Part shown: positions 33,793 through 45,755 of the stretch, one piece after another
How positions within the stretch are numbered: the stretch's first letter is position 1
Layout: every line of letters begins with the position of its first letter
From: Icerya purchasi
Lineage: Eukaryota; Arthropoda; Insecta; Hemiptera; Monophlebidae
Direction of reading: 5' to 3'
Assembly (NCBI GenBank): GCA_039619475.1
Contig: CM077116.1
Span: 200,283,117-200,347,116 of the forward strand
Length of the DNA: 64,000 nt
Position numbers and translations under genes: made by a program
The notes under the pieces: generated by a model
Database searches by the model: none
Told to the model about the DNA's origin: nothing
What the model saw: only the letters and a program-made list of their open reading frames with translations

Positions 33793-34563
33793 CCATCCTC
33801 CAGCTTCGACAATCCAGCCAGCTAATTCCAGTTCGATTACTTCGCCTATCGTTTCGACGATACTCGGCACGTACTCGACGTGGTTTTGACGAACACAGTC
33901 GCACGCTAAACCGCCGGCAACTGCAAACAACGATACTATCTTGGCCCAGTTTACGTCGTTGCGAAAAAGGAATCTCGCCACCGATATCAAGATATTTTGA
34001 ATGATTTTCTCGGTCACAATCGAACAGCCGACGTAGGCGCCTCCCTTAATCTGTCTCGCGATGTCCGTGTACACCTTCGGATGCATTCGTTCCAACTCAA
34101 TGCCGATTTTCAACATGTCCTGGAATACTTCGCGAACCACCGAACCTCCTTCCGGAGGCATACTGGTAACGCTTCTGATACGCTGTAAAATGCACTTTTT
34201 GGTCAGCAGTCGCGACCGCCTCAGTCGGCTACGTATATACTGGCCGCAGAGAATTTTCCCTTGTCGAACGATATCTTGCGTTTGAATCTGTTGATTCTTC
34301 CAGCCCATCGTACTGGACAGTTTCCTCGAGACCGCATCTCCGACATGGCTGAATCGTCTTTTACTGTTACTGCTGTTATTGAACAGCGCGGTGCTGGACG
34401 AGGCGTTAATGTCCGTAAATGTTCTCGAACCTAGCACGTTCAAGTGGAACGAAGCCGGGAAGCTTAACTTTCTTCTGCGGACCAATTCATGCGACGACGA
34501 TGACGACGAACATGTTGATTCATCGGAGGCGGCGGAGCGCGCAATAGCTCCTCCGGCTGACAT
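33793..34563 (-). CDS. Bok: BOK-like (Debcl/Buffy type) Bcl-2 family protein, main coding exon
   Basis: Bcl-2 family regulator of apoptosis, acting at mitochondrial and ER membranes. This exon codes for residues 1-257 of a predicted 303. Residues 1-90 are a Ser-rich, low-complexity N-terminal extension. A BH4-like helix follows at about 95-117 (D-I-V-R-Q-G-K-I-L-C-G-Q-Y-I). The BH3 region is at about 149-172 (M-L-K-I-G-I-E-L-E-R-M-H-P-K-V-Y). BH1 is at about 202-223 (N-D-V-N-W-A-K-I-V-S-L-F-A-V-A-G-G). BH2 is at 249-257 (G-W-I-V-E-A-G-G-W). The N-W-A-K-I-V-S-L and C-D-C-V-R-Q wording is that of BOK, of which the fly proteins Debcl and Buffy are relatives. The usual Asp after Gly in BH3 is Ile. 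The exon ends GGATGG followed by donor GTAAGA; reading on would add 14 meaningless residues. It has clearly higher GC than its surroundings. An in-frame stop lies upstream near 34618. A CTGTAG acceptor at 34598 suggests a 34-base 5' UTR portion in this exon. Pro- or anti-apoptotic role cannot be told from sequence. Confidence 0.95.
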
Positions 34564-34597
34564 CCGGCGAACATCAGAACTGCGACCGGCAACAAAA
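34564..34597 (-). promoter_or_regulatory. 5' UTR segment and splice acceptor of the BOK-like gene
   Basis: On the minus strand TTCTGTTTCTCTGTAG ends at 34598, a strong polypyrimidine acceptor 34 bases before the ATG. This implies at least one upstream non-coding exon. The alternative is that transcription starts nearby and the match is chance. Confidence 0.5.
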
Positions 34598-34621
34598 CTA
34601 CAGAGAAACAGAACATTTTAA

Positions 34622-36479
34622 AATGCAAACTTCGACGCGCCATTTTTCATTTAGATCAACTTAATTTAAATACAGATACATTTCACGCAGTTCTGATTGG
34701 TCATATTTAGATCTATTTATCCTTTTAATCGTTGAAAATTGAGATTTATTCTGCTCAAGTTTCTGGGAACTTTCGTTCATGTGTGTGTGTGTGGGTGTGC
34801 ATATGTGGTAAAATTTCCGTGTAAGGATTCTAATTATGACCGTGTGAAACACGGGTATTCGGAAACTAAAGTTGTACTTTTACTTCACATTTATTCGATA
34901 CGCTTGTAACGCATATTACTCTTTCTTAATTACGAATTTAAAATACTTTTTGCTGTTGTTTTTTTCAGCGATTAATATGGGTAATTTTATTCTAAAAATA
35001 GCGATAATAATTAAGCAAAGTGTTTTTATCCTGCGACTGAAAGAAAAAAAAATACGGAATTTTGCATAATTCTTCTTTCAGTCTAAAAAGACTGAATTTC
35101 TCGATCCATTAATCAGCAAATTGAAATAAAATTGTGTAGCCGTATTTTGTCAAGCCGCCACTGTTAATATGTACTCACATTGATTGTAAAACGCGAATAA
35201 ATCTCAACCGAATGAATCTGTCGCAATCGATTTCTGTTAATTGTTAATATTAGAATCAAAAGTTCATATTTAGAAAATGATTAGAAAAAAGTTTTTATTA
35301 ATAAATTTATTTCCAGCCATCTGGCAGAATTATTACATATATCTCTATAGGCGAAATGTTTCTATTGACGAAAAAAGAAAGTTAATCATCAAAACTAGTG
35401 TGACACTGTTTACATGTTTGGAAAAAAACGTGGTATAAATTGAGTATTTATTAATTTATTTTTTAACCTGGATTAATGCGATATATATGTAACATTTTTT
35501 TTTTTTTTTCGTTTATTTGTTATATTGAACTGCTCAAAGGCATATACACAATAATTTTAATAATAAGGAAATAACTAACGAAGATAAAAATTCGGCCACT
35601 GCCTTGTCTTAGAGCCATAGCTATATGTAATACATATATATATATATATATATATTTTAAATAGAGTAAAACAGGGTTTAATTTTAATATCATCCTGTTT
35701 CTCAAAGGAATTGAAAATCAGATTTAACCGTAATTAACATTTTTAATTTTTGTTTATTTTTAAATAACGCAGTTTTAGTAAAAGTAAGGCGTTCTGATAA
35801 TTGCACGGTTTTGTCGACGCTTTTAGCAATCCGGAATTATTATTGCGATGTCGTTTCATCCTTAATTTATCACCGCGAATTAATGCTCGAACTATTCGTT
35901 CAAAAAGGCAAATTTCGAAAAAAATAAAAGAACACTTTCGTCTATCTTACACGCAGCGCAATAAACTTAAAATAAAAATTAGGAAATAAGGCAAATTAAT
36001 CTTTCTTGTAATAATCTTTCGTTATGTCAATGACGCAAAATATTTTAGTATGTTCAATAATAACACACACCTGCATGTTTATAGTTTTTCTTTTGACATA
36101 GAGGTCTTAAAGGTCGAGCTCAATTCAATATTTTGTCCGTCGCGAAGAAATGTCACGAAATTCTGATTTTCACTTACAAAAAATCTCGGTAGCTAAATGG
36201 TTTAGTTATATTTACCCCGCATATAGTGAAAATATTCGATTCAATTTGTGATCAACAGTTTGAGTTTATGTTTTCACTAAAGCAAAATAGCCGCCTCGCT
36301 TTCTTCACACATCATCGATAATCCAAGTCACAATGTGCTTCTGTGCGGAAGTACCTTTGTTTTTTTCACTTTAATGTGCGAGATATTTGCATAGCTGGTC
36401 CTACCACTGTGCTTAACGGCATAATTTTCTTTTATCGTAAATTATAATGCCTGATAAATGCATTTATTTGGATTTTTTT
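34622..36479. other. Probable 5' intron of the BOK-like gene, no exon seen
   Basis: AT-rich, with a TA microsatellite at about 35633-35654 and a GT-rich stretch near 34780. Short frames here lack motifs. Confidence 0.4.
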
Positions 36480-38655
36480 TTTTTCCTTTTTTGGCATATT
36501 AACACAGGACAGCAATTAGAAGAGGCAGGGCAGTTGTTTACTGATTCGCTGAAAAACTGACAAAATAAAGGAACTAAGAACCGGGGTAGTAATAAATAAA
36601 AGTAGGAAGCGATTTAAACAATTTAAGAGACAACAAACTAGAATATAGAACGGGGGGACGCTTAGTAGAGAAGGAAGGGAATTCGAAGAAAATAAAAATA
36701 ACAAATAGCTCGGCAATTAGGATAAAAATGGCGATTTTAGGAGAGTGCTATAAGAAATTGGAAACATGAAGAAGGTAGAAAAATATGATTCAGGCGTAAA
36801 TAGCAGGGACGATAACGGAATGGCGCGGTGAAGGAAAATCATTAAACTGGGGGAGGATAGGAAAACTCGGTTGAACGAATAGGTGTAAAAGGACAAATTT
36901 TGTGGTTTGGAATTTTTTTCCTAGTGAAAGCAAAGATAGGAATTATAGAGAAACAAAGATGGAAAAATGCTGAGCGAAAGAATCCGTCATTTCATCCCTA
37001 TATGCGCATTATTAAAGACCCGGACGAAATGAAGCGCGAAAAAATTGCGGAAAAGGGATCGTATACGAGGGGAATACTTAAGTTGCAGCAGTGAGTGAGG
37101 GTATATGGGAGAAAACGGCTTCGCTCATGAGAGATCATCAAATGGCCTGCAAAAGGAAGGTTGAGAATGTGTACACAATTTGAACGCAGGATAGTCATTA
37201 GTTCAGCGCAGTGGAGATATTACAGAAAGAAGGAAAACAGAAAAATTTCAGAGAAATCGATACGAAAGAGCAAACTCCATTAGGCTACCTTGAACCATAG
37301 TTCTCGGAGAGGCTGATAGTATTGTAGAAATTCCGCACGGCAGCCGTAGTAGAAAGGGATTTGGAGAAAAATCGAAGTAAAAAATCGCAAGACGATGGGA
37401 GGGATTGGCAAAATTAAAGGAAAAGTAAGAAAAATTATAAGAAGAAATAATAATACAAGGTGAAAAAAGGTGGAACTCAGAAAGAAATATACGGAAAAAT
37501 AGGAATTTTCTTAGGAGTAATGCGAAAATAAAGAGGTAAGAAGGGATCAGTTTGGAGAAGAAAAGAAACGAAGGTCTAAATAGCATCTACAAATGAAAAA
37601 GGGAGGCGCGTATTTGACTGAGCAAGAATTACCGATAGCAGGGAATATTAAAAGAGCGAATAGGCAGAGACGAAGGCTGGAAGTTTGAATAATATCCAGT
37701 TTGAAAAGAAATGATTTAGAAGCATAACCGTACCGGGATATAGGAGAAGTAGTCAAATTTAGAACGAACTGCGGATTTGTAAGAGAAACGGGAAGAGCAA
37801 TCGTCATCGCCGCCTTATGGGAAAAGGACTTTCAGCAGATTCGTTTAAAAGCGGACGCGGAGAGGAAATTAATATGTTTTGTAAAAGAACAAGCGACTGT
37901 TGAGGAATACACCGGGGGAGGACAGCAGAGAAATGTTTGCGATGGATTGGAGATTAAACGATAGAGGTCGAAGGGAAAAAACAGTACGAGGAAATTTTGA
38001 AGAGGAAATACGTGTAATGAGAAAGGATCTATATTGTTTTAAAGCTCGAGACTTGACTTTTTCAATCGTGTTTTATTAGGCGACGAGAGAAACGGTAGCG
38101 CGCTATCGGTAAAACCGAACGGGAATTCAGCAGTGAGATGGTGGTAGGAGCCTTGTCGAAGATAGCGATGGACAATTCCTGTAGTCTGGATCGTGAGAGA
38201 GAGAGGAAATGAGTAGAACGATTCGGGATCAAAACAAAAAGAAACAACATTATTACGTCAATAGAATCATTTGTACGAAGCCGATCGGTGTGAAATTTTT
38301 CGAAAAAATAAAAAACCTCTCTGTAGCTTGAGTGTCGTCAATAGAAAAAGCGAAGATAACGTTATAAAAATTAGAAGTAAATTACATGGGGGAAAGCTAT
38401 CTAGCTCGAGGAGTAGGAAGATGTATACATTATCAAAAGCGCTGGAAACACGAAGAAAACTAGCTAAAGTATATTGTTCATTGATGAAAGATTTACATAT
38501 ATGATGAGGGGCAAAAAGATCGACACAATCAGCAGAAACCTGAATAGCAGCCGGAAATTGTGCTCAAGACAGCAAACACGGCGCTTGTTGAGCGTATACT
38601 CAAATAATTTTCTGAGACGCGACACGTTAGAGGAAATAGGACGTGGAGCGGAGTA
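36480..38655 (-). mobile_element. I-like non-LTR retrotransposon, RT to 3' end (family A), largest relic
   Basis: On the minus strand, from about 38655 downward, decayed RT is visible (a V-x-F-A-F-D-N-V-like segment near 38430, then L-D-I-I-Q-T-S-S-L-R-L-C-L near 37700). R-C-Y-L-D-L-R-F-F-S-S follows, as in the thumb region of this family. RNase H should lie at 37550-36900 but is hard to read. The 3' UTR ends at CCTGTGTTAATATGCC and an A-rich tail at about 36475-36490. Every frame is broken. The many T/C- or A/G-rich frames on both strands in this block are its debris. Confidence 0.75.
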
Positions 38656-40259
38656 TTTTTTTTTTTGAGAATAGGAATAAAGAAGTTCCAGAAAGTGTAA
38701 CTAATTTTTAAAGAAAGTAATTATACATATATAAAAAAATGTATTTTCGATTAGCCGGATTTTTTAAAAACAAAGAAAGGTGTATGGATCTAGTTTCGGA
38801 GTGGGACTAAATTAAATTGATTCGAGTAATTTTTAGTTTTAAAAATACGAGGTGTAATTTTTTTCGAATATTGTCTAATTTAGCGGTTGTAAAAATCGTT
38901 TATTACGAGCAAAAGTTGGATGTAAATGAATTTTGCTATATGCGGTGTAATTCTTTAATTATTTAGACGTCCAAATATGATAAAACGAAAAAATAAAAAG
39001 AAGGAAATTCTAGAATATTTAACACTTGGCTTTTTTCTTCTTCTTCTGTTTCTTCTTTGAGAGTTTTTTTAAAATCATCGTCTGTAACTGGTGTCGGTTA
39101 TTGAACGATCATACCTAATTACTTACAAAGAGTGCTCTTCAATCGATCATCACGAATGAGACAGAATGCGATAATATTAGATACTTCTCAGACAATAATG
39201 TTATCGGATTGGAGCGGAGTTAAATTTATAATTTACTTGAAATGGCAAAAATATCTCGATTATTAAAAGATATATTTGATGACAATTTGCATTCTATTAT
39301 GGGAGATATTTTTTAAGCAGCTCGAGAGATCTATTATTATCCGGTTTTTTTTTCTTCGAAAATTATAAATTATTAAACAAATATTAAAGCGAAGCGGTAA
39401 CAGATACGTACAAAATCATATATAATTTTATCCGCGAAAACGTTTTTTCTCAAGTCCGTCCCCCATCATCGGCTAGGATTGAAACAGAATATCGGATGAA
39501 ACGGTCTGTTAACTATACCGGCATGCTTTTATCGGTTTGATATGACAAAGACCTGAGATGAAGTTTTTACAGATAACAATATTTAACTTTATATATATCT
39601 CATATTGTTTATAAATTTTGCATTTATGTTCATAGTTTCACGTTAGATTATCGAAAAATCGGTAGTATAATATCGGGTAATGCTCTAATGCTCTCGACTG
39701 ACGATCCCCCCCCCCCCACCAAAAAAATCGCCAGTAGTATTATTGCGAAATTAACTCTATTTCACTTTGGGCTTGTAAATCGTTTCTCATTAAAGAAGTC
39801 GAAATTATTTAGTATTTTAGCTTAGTTTTCTTGTTGTTGGGTCAATGCCGCTAGCGCGTCCATAAAAAAAAAAAAAGTCAAAAAGAATAAAAAAAAAAAC
39901 GGAAGGTCCGAAGTTGGTTTTCTTTAAAATTTCCCGTAACTCGACTTTTACTGGAGTGAAACGAACAACGTGCGGCTTAAAGTTATTTCGTACTCTGGAA
40001 TTTCGATGGAATAAAATAACGTACGATTAAGTTATGAAAAAGACGATGAGAATTTCTGTTTGAAGTTCCCCTAAAAAAAAAAAAAAAAAAAAAAAATTAC
40101 GAAAACGGAGAAATTTTATGAATAATTTAATTTATATTTAAAGCTTAAACGGATATTTATTAATTTTCACCGTTTTAGATTTTATTAACGATCAAAATAG
40201 AAAGTATTTTAGAAATGTGAAAACAACAACTAACTACAACAAAAACCAATACTACTCAC
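38656..40259. other. AT-rich sequence, no exon recognised
   Basis: Includes a C run at 39707-39718, A runs near 39866-39900 and 40072-40097, and nothing that reads as coding. If the 5' exon at 40260 is real this is intron. Confidence 0.4.
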
Positions 40260-40560
40260 CTGTAGGGGAAAAATGCACGCGAGGAGACAACTGGCATGTT
40301 TTAACGGTGACTTGGAAAAAACCGCATCGATTATCATATACAACTTAGGTAAACAGAGAAATTGTGTGGCGATATTTTCGTAAAATTCTTTTTACATTTC
40401 GTTCGGTTTTGACTTATAGCATCGTTTTACACACATATGGCGACGGATGACTGAAAGGTGCGAATAAAGACACATAATTACGCGCGTGTTTGTTCGCTTT
40501 AGACGATACCTCGCACTTGTTAAGACAATAATTTTATTCGGGAAAATGTAATTGCGCTAG
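40260..40560 (-). promoter_or_regulatory. Candidate 5' non-coding exon and promoter region of the BOK-like gene
   Basis: On the minus strand CCCCTACAG at 40268-40260 is followed by GTGAGTAGT, close to the ideal donor. The 300 bases upstream are richer in CpG than the flanks (GCGCGTGTTTG, ATGCGG and similar). It lies 5.7 kb upstream of the acceptor at 34598, on the same strand, with no other gene between. The link to BOK is inference. The upstream limit is arbitrary, because no TATA or initiator was identified. Confidence 0.33.
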
Positions 40561-40784
40561 AACGGTAACAGACGAGCTACTAGGTGATGTTTAAACGTTC
40601 TGGCAATGGCCATTTATTACTAAATGGAATCGCATTAAAAAACCATCGGCTGATATTATATTAGTAAGCTGGGCGTTTTCGGGAAGTCTTCTCAAGCTGG
40701 CACCTTTTTTTTTCGATTTATAAAAGTATAGTAATCATTTTGACATTATTTCCATTAGTTACATAAAAGAGATGGCGAATATAT

Positions 40785-41689
40785 ATTTTTTTTTTCTTTT
40801 TTTTTTTTGTTTAAAATTGCGATCTGGCTAATGTAGCTAATAAGCAATTGAAATGGAGGTTATGACATGATGGGAAATGCCATTCAACAATAACACTCCG
40901 CGTTGCTTTACCAGTCAATCAAACCGGCGGGGAAGGTCTAGGGGCGTATAACGATTTAGTCTATGAGTGTCGTTGCCTGAGTGTAATAAATCAACTGCCA
41001 GCGGGTTAGGGTGGCCTACTAACCTACGCAGGTAACGCTCGCTATAATTTTTAATTACTTTACTTACCTCCGGTACATTTAGATCCCGATGTAAATTATC
41101 ATTGCGCATGTACCACGGTGCATTGGCTATTATTCTCAGTATTTTTGACTGGCACCGCTGCATAATTTTAATATTAGACGCTGATGTTGTTCCCCAAAAA
41201 GATATACCGTAGGTCCACACCGGTTTGATGGCTGCATTATATAACAGCAATTTTGACTTCAGCGATAACACGGAAGTTTTGCCCAGGAGCCAGTACATCT
41301 CCCTCAGCTTCAAGTTTATTTCCTTGGCTTTGATCTTAATATGCTCCTTCCAGGTCAAACGGCGATCAAGCCACATGCTCAGGTATTTGGCTTTATTTCC
41401 CTATGGAATGGGGCCATCCGGATCAACAGGAGGACATGTACTGCGTCTGGTTGTGAATGTAACATGCACCGACTTGGACAAATTGATCTTAATCCTCCAT
41501 AGTTGTGCCCATTTTTTCAGGTCATTCAAACCAGCCTGCAAGTTCTCCGACGCTGCCACCGGATCGCTGTCCCTCGCAAATAGTGCTGTGTCATCAGCAA
41601 ATGCTGCGACCTCCACATTGGACGTAACTGGAAGGTCATGTGAGTAAACAAGAAAGAGGATTGGTCCCAATACTGAACCCTGGGGAACG
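40785..41689 (-). mobile_element. Jockey-type non-LTR retrotransposon, 5'-truncated, 905 bp, exact 14-bp TSD
   Basis: GATGGCGAATATAT occurs at 40771-40784 and again at 41690-41703. Between them is a minus-strand Jockey fragment that begins inside the RT palm and ends in an A-rich tail at 40785-40812. Truncation at the 5' end, A tail and perfect target-site duplication are the marks of target-primed reverse transcription. The reading frame has only one stop, so the insertion is recent relative to everything else here. The duplication sits in the I-like relic at 41704-42182, which is therefore older. Confidence 0.93.
40915..41689 (-). pseudogene. Jockey reverse transcriptase C-terminal half, one in-frame stop
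   Basis: The frame starts with S-V-P-Q-G-S-V-L-G-P-I-L-F, continues to A-A-F-A-D-D-T-A-L-F-A, which carries the two catalytic Asp of the F-A-D-D box, and L-K-K-W-A-Q-L-W-R-I-K-I-N. After a TAG at about 41403-41401 the same frame resumes with K-Y-L-S-M-W-L-D-R-R-L-T-W, then the thumb region (L-L-Y-N-A-A-I-K-P-V-W-T-Y-G). It ends in a natural stop after P-R-R-F-D. No RNase H domain follows, as expected for Jockey. The TAG is probably a changed Gln codon. The N-terminal half of ORF2 is absent because of 5' truncation. Confidence 0.9.
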
Positions 41690-41703
41690 GATGGCGAATA
41701 TAT

Positions 41704-42182
41704 GAATACAACGAATAGCGCGATAAAAGGGAAAGAACACATTATTCGTGAGAAATAGATGATAATGGGAAAATCACTGGAATAAGGTTAGAAATTGTAA
41801 TCGTTGAAGATACGGAGGAAACTGATGAAACGAAAAAAGTCAAGAAATGAAATGAATAAAAAAATAGCGAGAGAAAAAAGACATTAAAAGAAGCGAAGAA
41901 GGTAAGATTAGAACGGAATTCCCAGTAAAAAGATACGTGTACTCCAGGGAGGAAATTTTTTAAATAGTTGGCGTCACTCATGTTTTCCATTTCTCCGAAA
42001 GTCGAATTCGGACGATTAAAGTAAGACTGAACTGCAATTATCCGGTTAAAGTCGACAAATTCAGTCGTAAAAGGAATATAGAAATAAACATTTGAAGTTG
42101 TAAGCGGTTGAGTGAAAACGAAAATGGACGTAACGTACGCGAACTTATTGAAAAAATAATTACAAATTTCTGAAAATGTCAA
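41704..42182 (-). mobile_element. I-like non-LTR retrotransposon, start of RT (family A)
   Basis: A 146-codon minus frame reads F-S-E-I-C-N-Y-F-F-N-K-F (the usual F-N-x-F/Y-F block after the endonuclease), then P-N-S-T-F-G-E-M, Y-L-K-N-F-L-P and N-L-T-F-F-A-S-F, and later I-S-N-L-I-P-V-I-F-P-L-S-S-I-S, the decayed Y-R-P-I-S-L-L motif. It is the N-terminal RT portion that the relic at 36480-38655 lacks, so both may come from one element split by later insertions. The Jockey copy interrupts it at 41703. Confidence 0.75.
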
Positions 42183-42235
42183 CTCTCTGGTTTCAGTTGG
42201 AAATGCACAGACGGACTTCTGGGCCTGGCAAATTA

Positions 42236-42549
42236 TTTTAATAAAAATAAATAAAAAATTAAATAAAAAATAAATAAAAAATTAAATAAAAAATTAAATA
42301 AAAAATAACTAAAAAATTAAATAAAAAATTAAATAAAAAATAACTAAAAAATAAGTAAAAAATAAATAAAAAATGAAATAAAAAATGAAATAAAAAATGA
42401 AATAAAAAATAAATAAAAAATGAAATAAAAAATGAAATAAAAAATGAAATAAAAAATAAATAAAAAATAAATAAAAAATAAATAAAAAATTAAATAAAAA
42501 ATAAATAAAAAATTAGATAAAAAATAAATAAAAAATTAAATAAAAAAAA
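42236..42549. repeat. AT-only minisatellite, (AAATAAAAAAT)n
   Basis: About 310 bases are made of 10-11-base units such as AAATAAAAAAT and variants with G (AAATGAAATAAAAAAT). Variant types are clustered: the ATGAAAT form fills 42371-42450, and the ATTAAAT form is at both ends. This is typical of local unit duplication. Confidence 0.95.
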
Positions 42550-44256
42550 AACTCTGAAACTATAGTTGCGGCATTAACGTTATTTTTAATCATCCTCTGG
42601 TTAATTCTAATAAATATTCACAAATTAGTATATGCATTGTGAATTTAATATAGTAAAATAACTTCCGTGATTATGTATATAATTTGTGAATATTTATTAT
42701 AGCTGACGATTTGCGAACTGTTTTCTAATTTTCTAATATACGTGTTTCTATCTACCGTAATATGTAAAATGTCCGATCTAACTGTAAAAAGAAAAGCGAC
42801 TACTCTCCTGCGCAGTAGTCACAGTCAGGTTGGAAATGATTGAATAGATGAGCGTTGCAATTACGCATCGATCGGAAGTAAGCGACGTGAGGAACCACTG
42901 TAATAATCGGAAAGCCGAAAAAAATTCTATGACGGGGATTTGTTTATTTTTGAAATTGCGCGGGGAAAATTAATGAGAAAAATGGGGGAAAGATACGAGA
43001 TTACGGCTCCCGATGAAACAGGAAAACGCTCTAAAACCGAATCGAGCTTTAAAACGACCGCCAAATGTCTGTCGAAACGAATAAGCTATTCGATTAAAAT
43101 ACGAGAGTGGCGGATTTCTTTTTGTTCTTTGGCGAATTGTAAACTTCACCGTATAACGGGAAAAAGTTATATGGCGCCAGTAAGAAATTTACGCTCGAAT
43201 CTAGAGCATCATTTCCGACTTTTTCTAAATTCATTCAGTAATAAACTTTTATTATGACGCTTTCGACGGCTGCATTGCAGTGTTCCAGTTGTTAAAATAT
43301 TCAAAGTAGGAAAAACGATGCATCGAGTCGAATATAATTTCTTTTTTTTGATGAAAGCACCGCTAGTTAGGCCGAAAAAATGCCTCCTTCCAACTATTGT
43401 CTTGAAATGAATAATATTCCACTCCTCGGAACGATGTCTTTTGACTGTATCTGCAGTAGAGTTTGCGGGAGATGAAGAAAAAATATGCAAATATACGCGG
43501 CGATCAAATACATAACAAATATGTACATTTAGGAAATTGTAACGCCTTCTGCTAGTGGAAAATAAATTCAAACCCATAGATAACGTATAATCGTGTTAGA
43601 AAAAACACACCACCTCGAATGAACAAATATAACATACATAAACAGTAACCCATTTCAGCGCAAACACTGCACTGCGTACACAAAACACAATTCATGCATA
43701 TGCTGACACATAATATAGAGTATTATCAACAGCAACCGGGAAACGTTCACAGGTGTATACGTGTCGTCCGCTGACATACACACACACACACACGCACAAA
43801 CATACCTGTTCTTATAAAGACTTTACTGCACCGGTAGTAAGTACATTCGGTAAAGTATTCAAATTCACCGTTCCGGCATATCTGCGGAGCTCTCGAGTGT
43901 TCAAATAAAAAAATGTGTGCACTGCTTAACATATTTTGTTAATCAACTAATACGATACGTACGCTGGTTTTTTTCTAATTGAATGCTTTACGGAGTTCAT
44001 ACTTAAGTAGGAGAATGACGACGCCTCCTCACATGGAAATATTACACGCCCTTGCAGGGAATAAAATCTTTGCAAGGATAGGTTTATTAAAAAATATTAA
44101 ATCTGCCTGGTAATCTTTTAGCACGTTTCTATATGGGAAAATACGAAATTGACGTTGTGGATCGGTAGCTAAAAGCAGAAGTTATAGTTTCTTCGTAGAA
44201 TGATTGATGTTTCACACTTCATTTCGCATATCACGCTGTACATTATTCTGTATTTT

Positions 44257-44300
<44 letters not shown>

Positions 44301-44865
44301 TAACATAACGCGAAATGCAGTACGAAAAATTCTTCGAGACATTGCAGTTGCAACATTAACGTACCTTAGCATGTACGGCCAAAATATTCCCGGAAATTTC
44401 GGGAGCAGATGAAGAAGGAATTCCGGAATGTTCTGTTTATTATACGCGCTGGAGCTTTTAGAACAAATATTAAGCCTTAATACGATTAGCCTAGGCTTCT
44501 CGTTCAGATTAAATAATTATAATTAAGGACTTTAAATTGCTGCCACTCCGCTATGAGCATATTCTAATAACGTGTTTTTTGTTGTTTATCACGTTTACTA
44601 CGTAGTATACAGGTTAAAAATTTAAATTCATCAGACTGGAGTGACGCATGTAAGAAAAGAAAAAAAAAAACATTACATTACTTGCGTACTGGTTTTGATT
44701 AAATTCACAGAATAAATTTCTCGCAAACGGTTTTCGTCCTCTCTTAAATTGACCTACGTTAGTTTTTAGCACTCCAACGCTACTTTCGTATCGATATTCC
44801 TAATGACAACGAAATTGTTTATGCCACCCTCCTCCAAAAAAAAATAAAATAAATAAATAAATACA

Positions 44866-44896
<31 letters not shown>

Positions 44897-45747
44897 AAAA
44901 CACTAAACCTTTATCGAAATTAGACATTTTATTAAAATAAAAAAAACCTTTGACCAGCTCAGTTGGGAAAAAATTACATTAATATTAAATTCAGCGGTAT
45001 GATAAATATTCCAGTTTTAACGGAATCATATATTACGGGTTTTTAACTGGTATTACGAACGTTTATAATTACAAGTAGTTATTTAAATATGCGCACTGGA
45101 AGAGACAGGAAGTTTGCCTTATTCGCGAATTTCCAAAGTTTACCTCCGAACCGTTTCTTTCTTTTCATCGAACGAGATTCGCTTTTTTCATAAACCTCGT
45201 GTGTGTATTCTTTCTTACTCCTTTAATTGTTCCGAAGACAAGACTTTTACCGTCGAGCGAAATCATTTTCTTCGTTATTTCGATTCAGCGGCGGATGTGC
45301 ATAAATTATCTAACCGAGATTTTTAGGAAACGATTAATTTTCGCGAATGATTGTGTTACGCACTTTTCAAGTCAAATTATAAATATTTTTTTGAAATCTT
45401 GGGAATTAATAATTAACAGAAGTATACGAGAACAATTCGCAAAACTGTGAATTAATTACAAAACTAGTCGACGAGAGTACAATTAAAATTGGGTTTTGTG
45501 AATTGTTTTCGTATATTTCTATCAATTATAAAAAATTCAGTAGTACATAATGGCTGTATCACGGATCTACATGTAAACAACATGTAAGTTTACACAAAAT
45601 TTGATAATAACAATAATGGACAAAATTGAAAAAAAGCCAATAACTAAAAATATGTGGCAAAAGAAATAAAGATTAATTAACACAACATCAGTATTAGAAC
45701 AATAATTTCTTTTTAAGCAATTCGAATTTGTTAACAATATCATAGAC
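42550..45747. other. No gene supported; microsatellites
   Basis: Contains (AC)n near 43779-43800, (AT)n at about 44260-44294 and (AAAT)n at about 44843-44897. A 105-codon plus frame (42940-43257) and a 122-codon minus frame (43577-43209) are longer than expected for this AT content, but neither has a recognisable motif. I do not call them. Confidence 0.4.
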
Positions 45748-45755
45748 ATCGTTGT

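Noticed and set aside
33997..34621. Plus-strand frames of 63-80 codons opposite the BOK exon
   Set aside because: They are shadows of the GC-richer minus-strand exon in antisense frames with no motif.
42236..42549. Regular repeat array considered as CRISPR-like
   Set aside because: Units are contiguous without unique spacers and consist only of A, T and a few G; the genome is eukaryotic.
42940..43257. 105-codon plus frame with mixed composition
   Set aside because: No domain, no splice or start support, no homologous copy in the window. Long for the AT content but not enough to call a gene.
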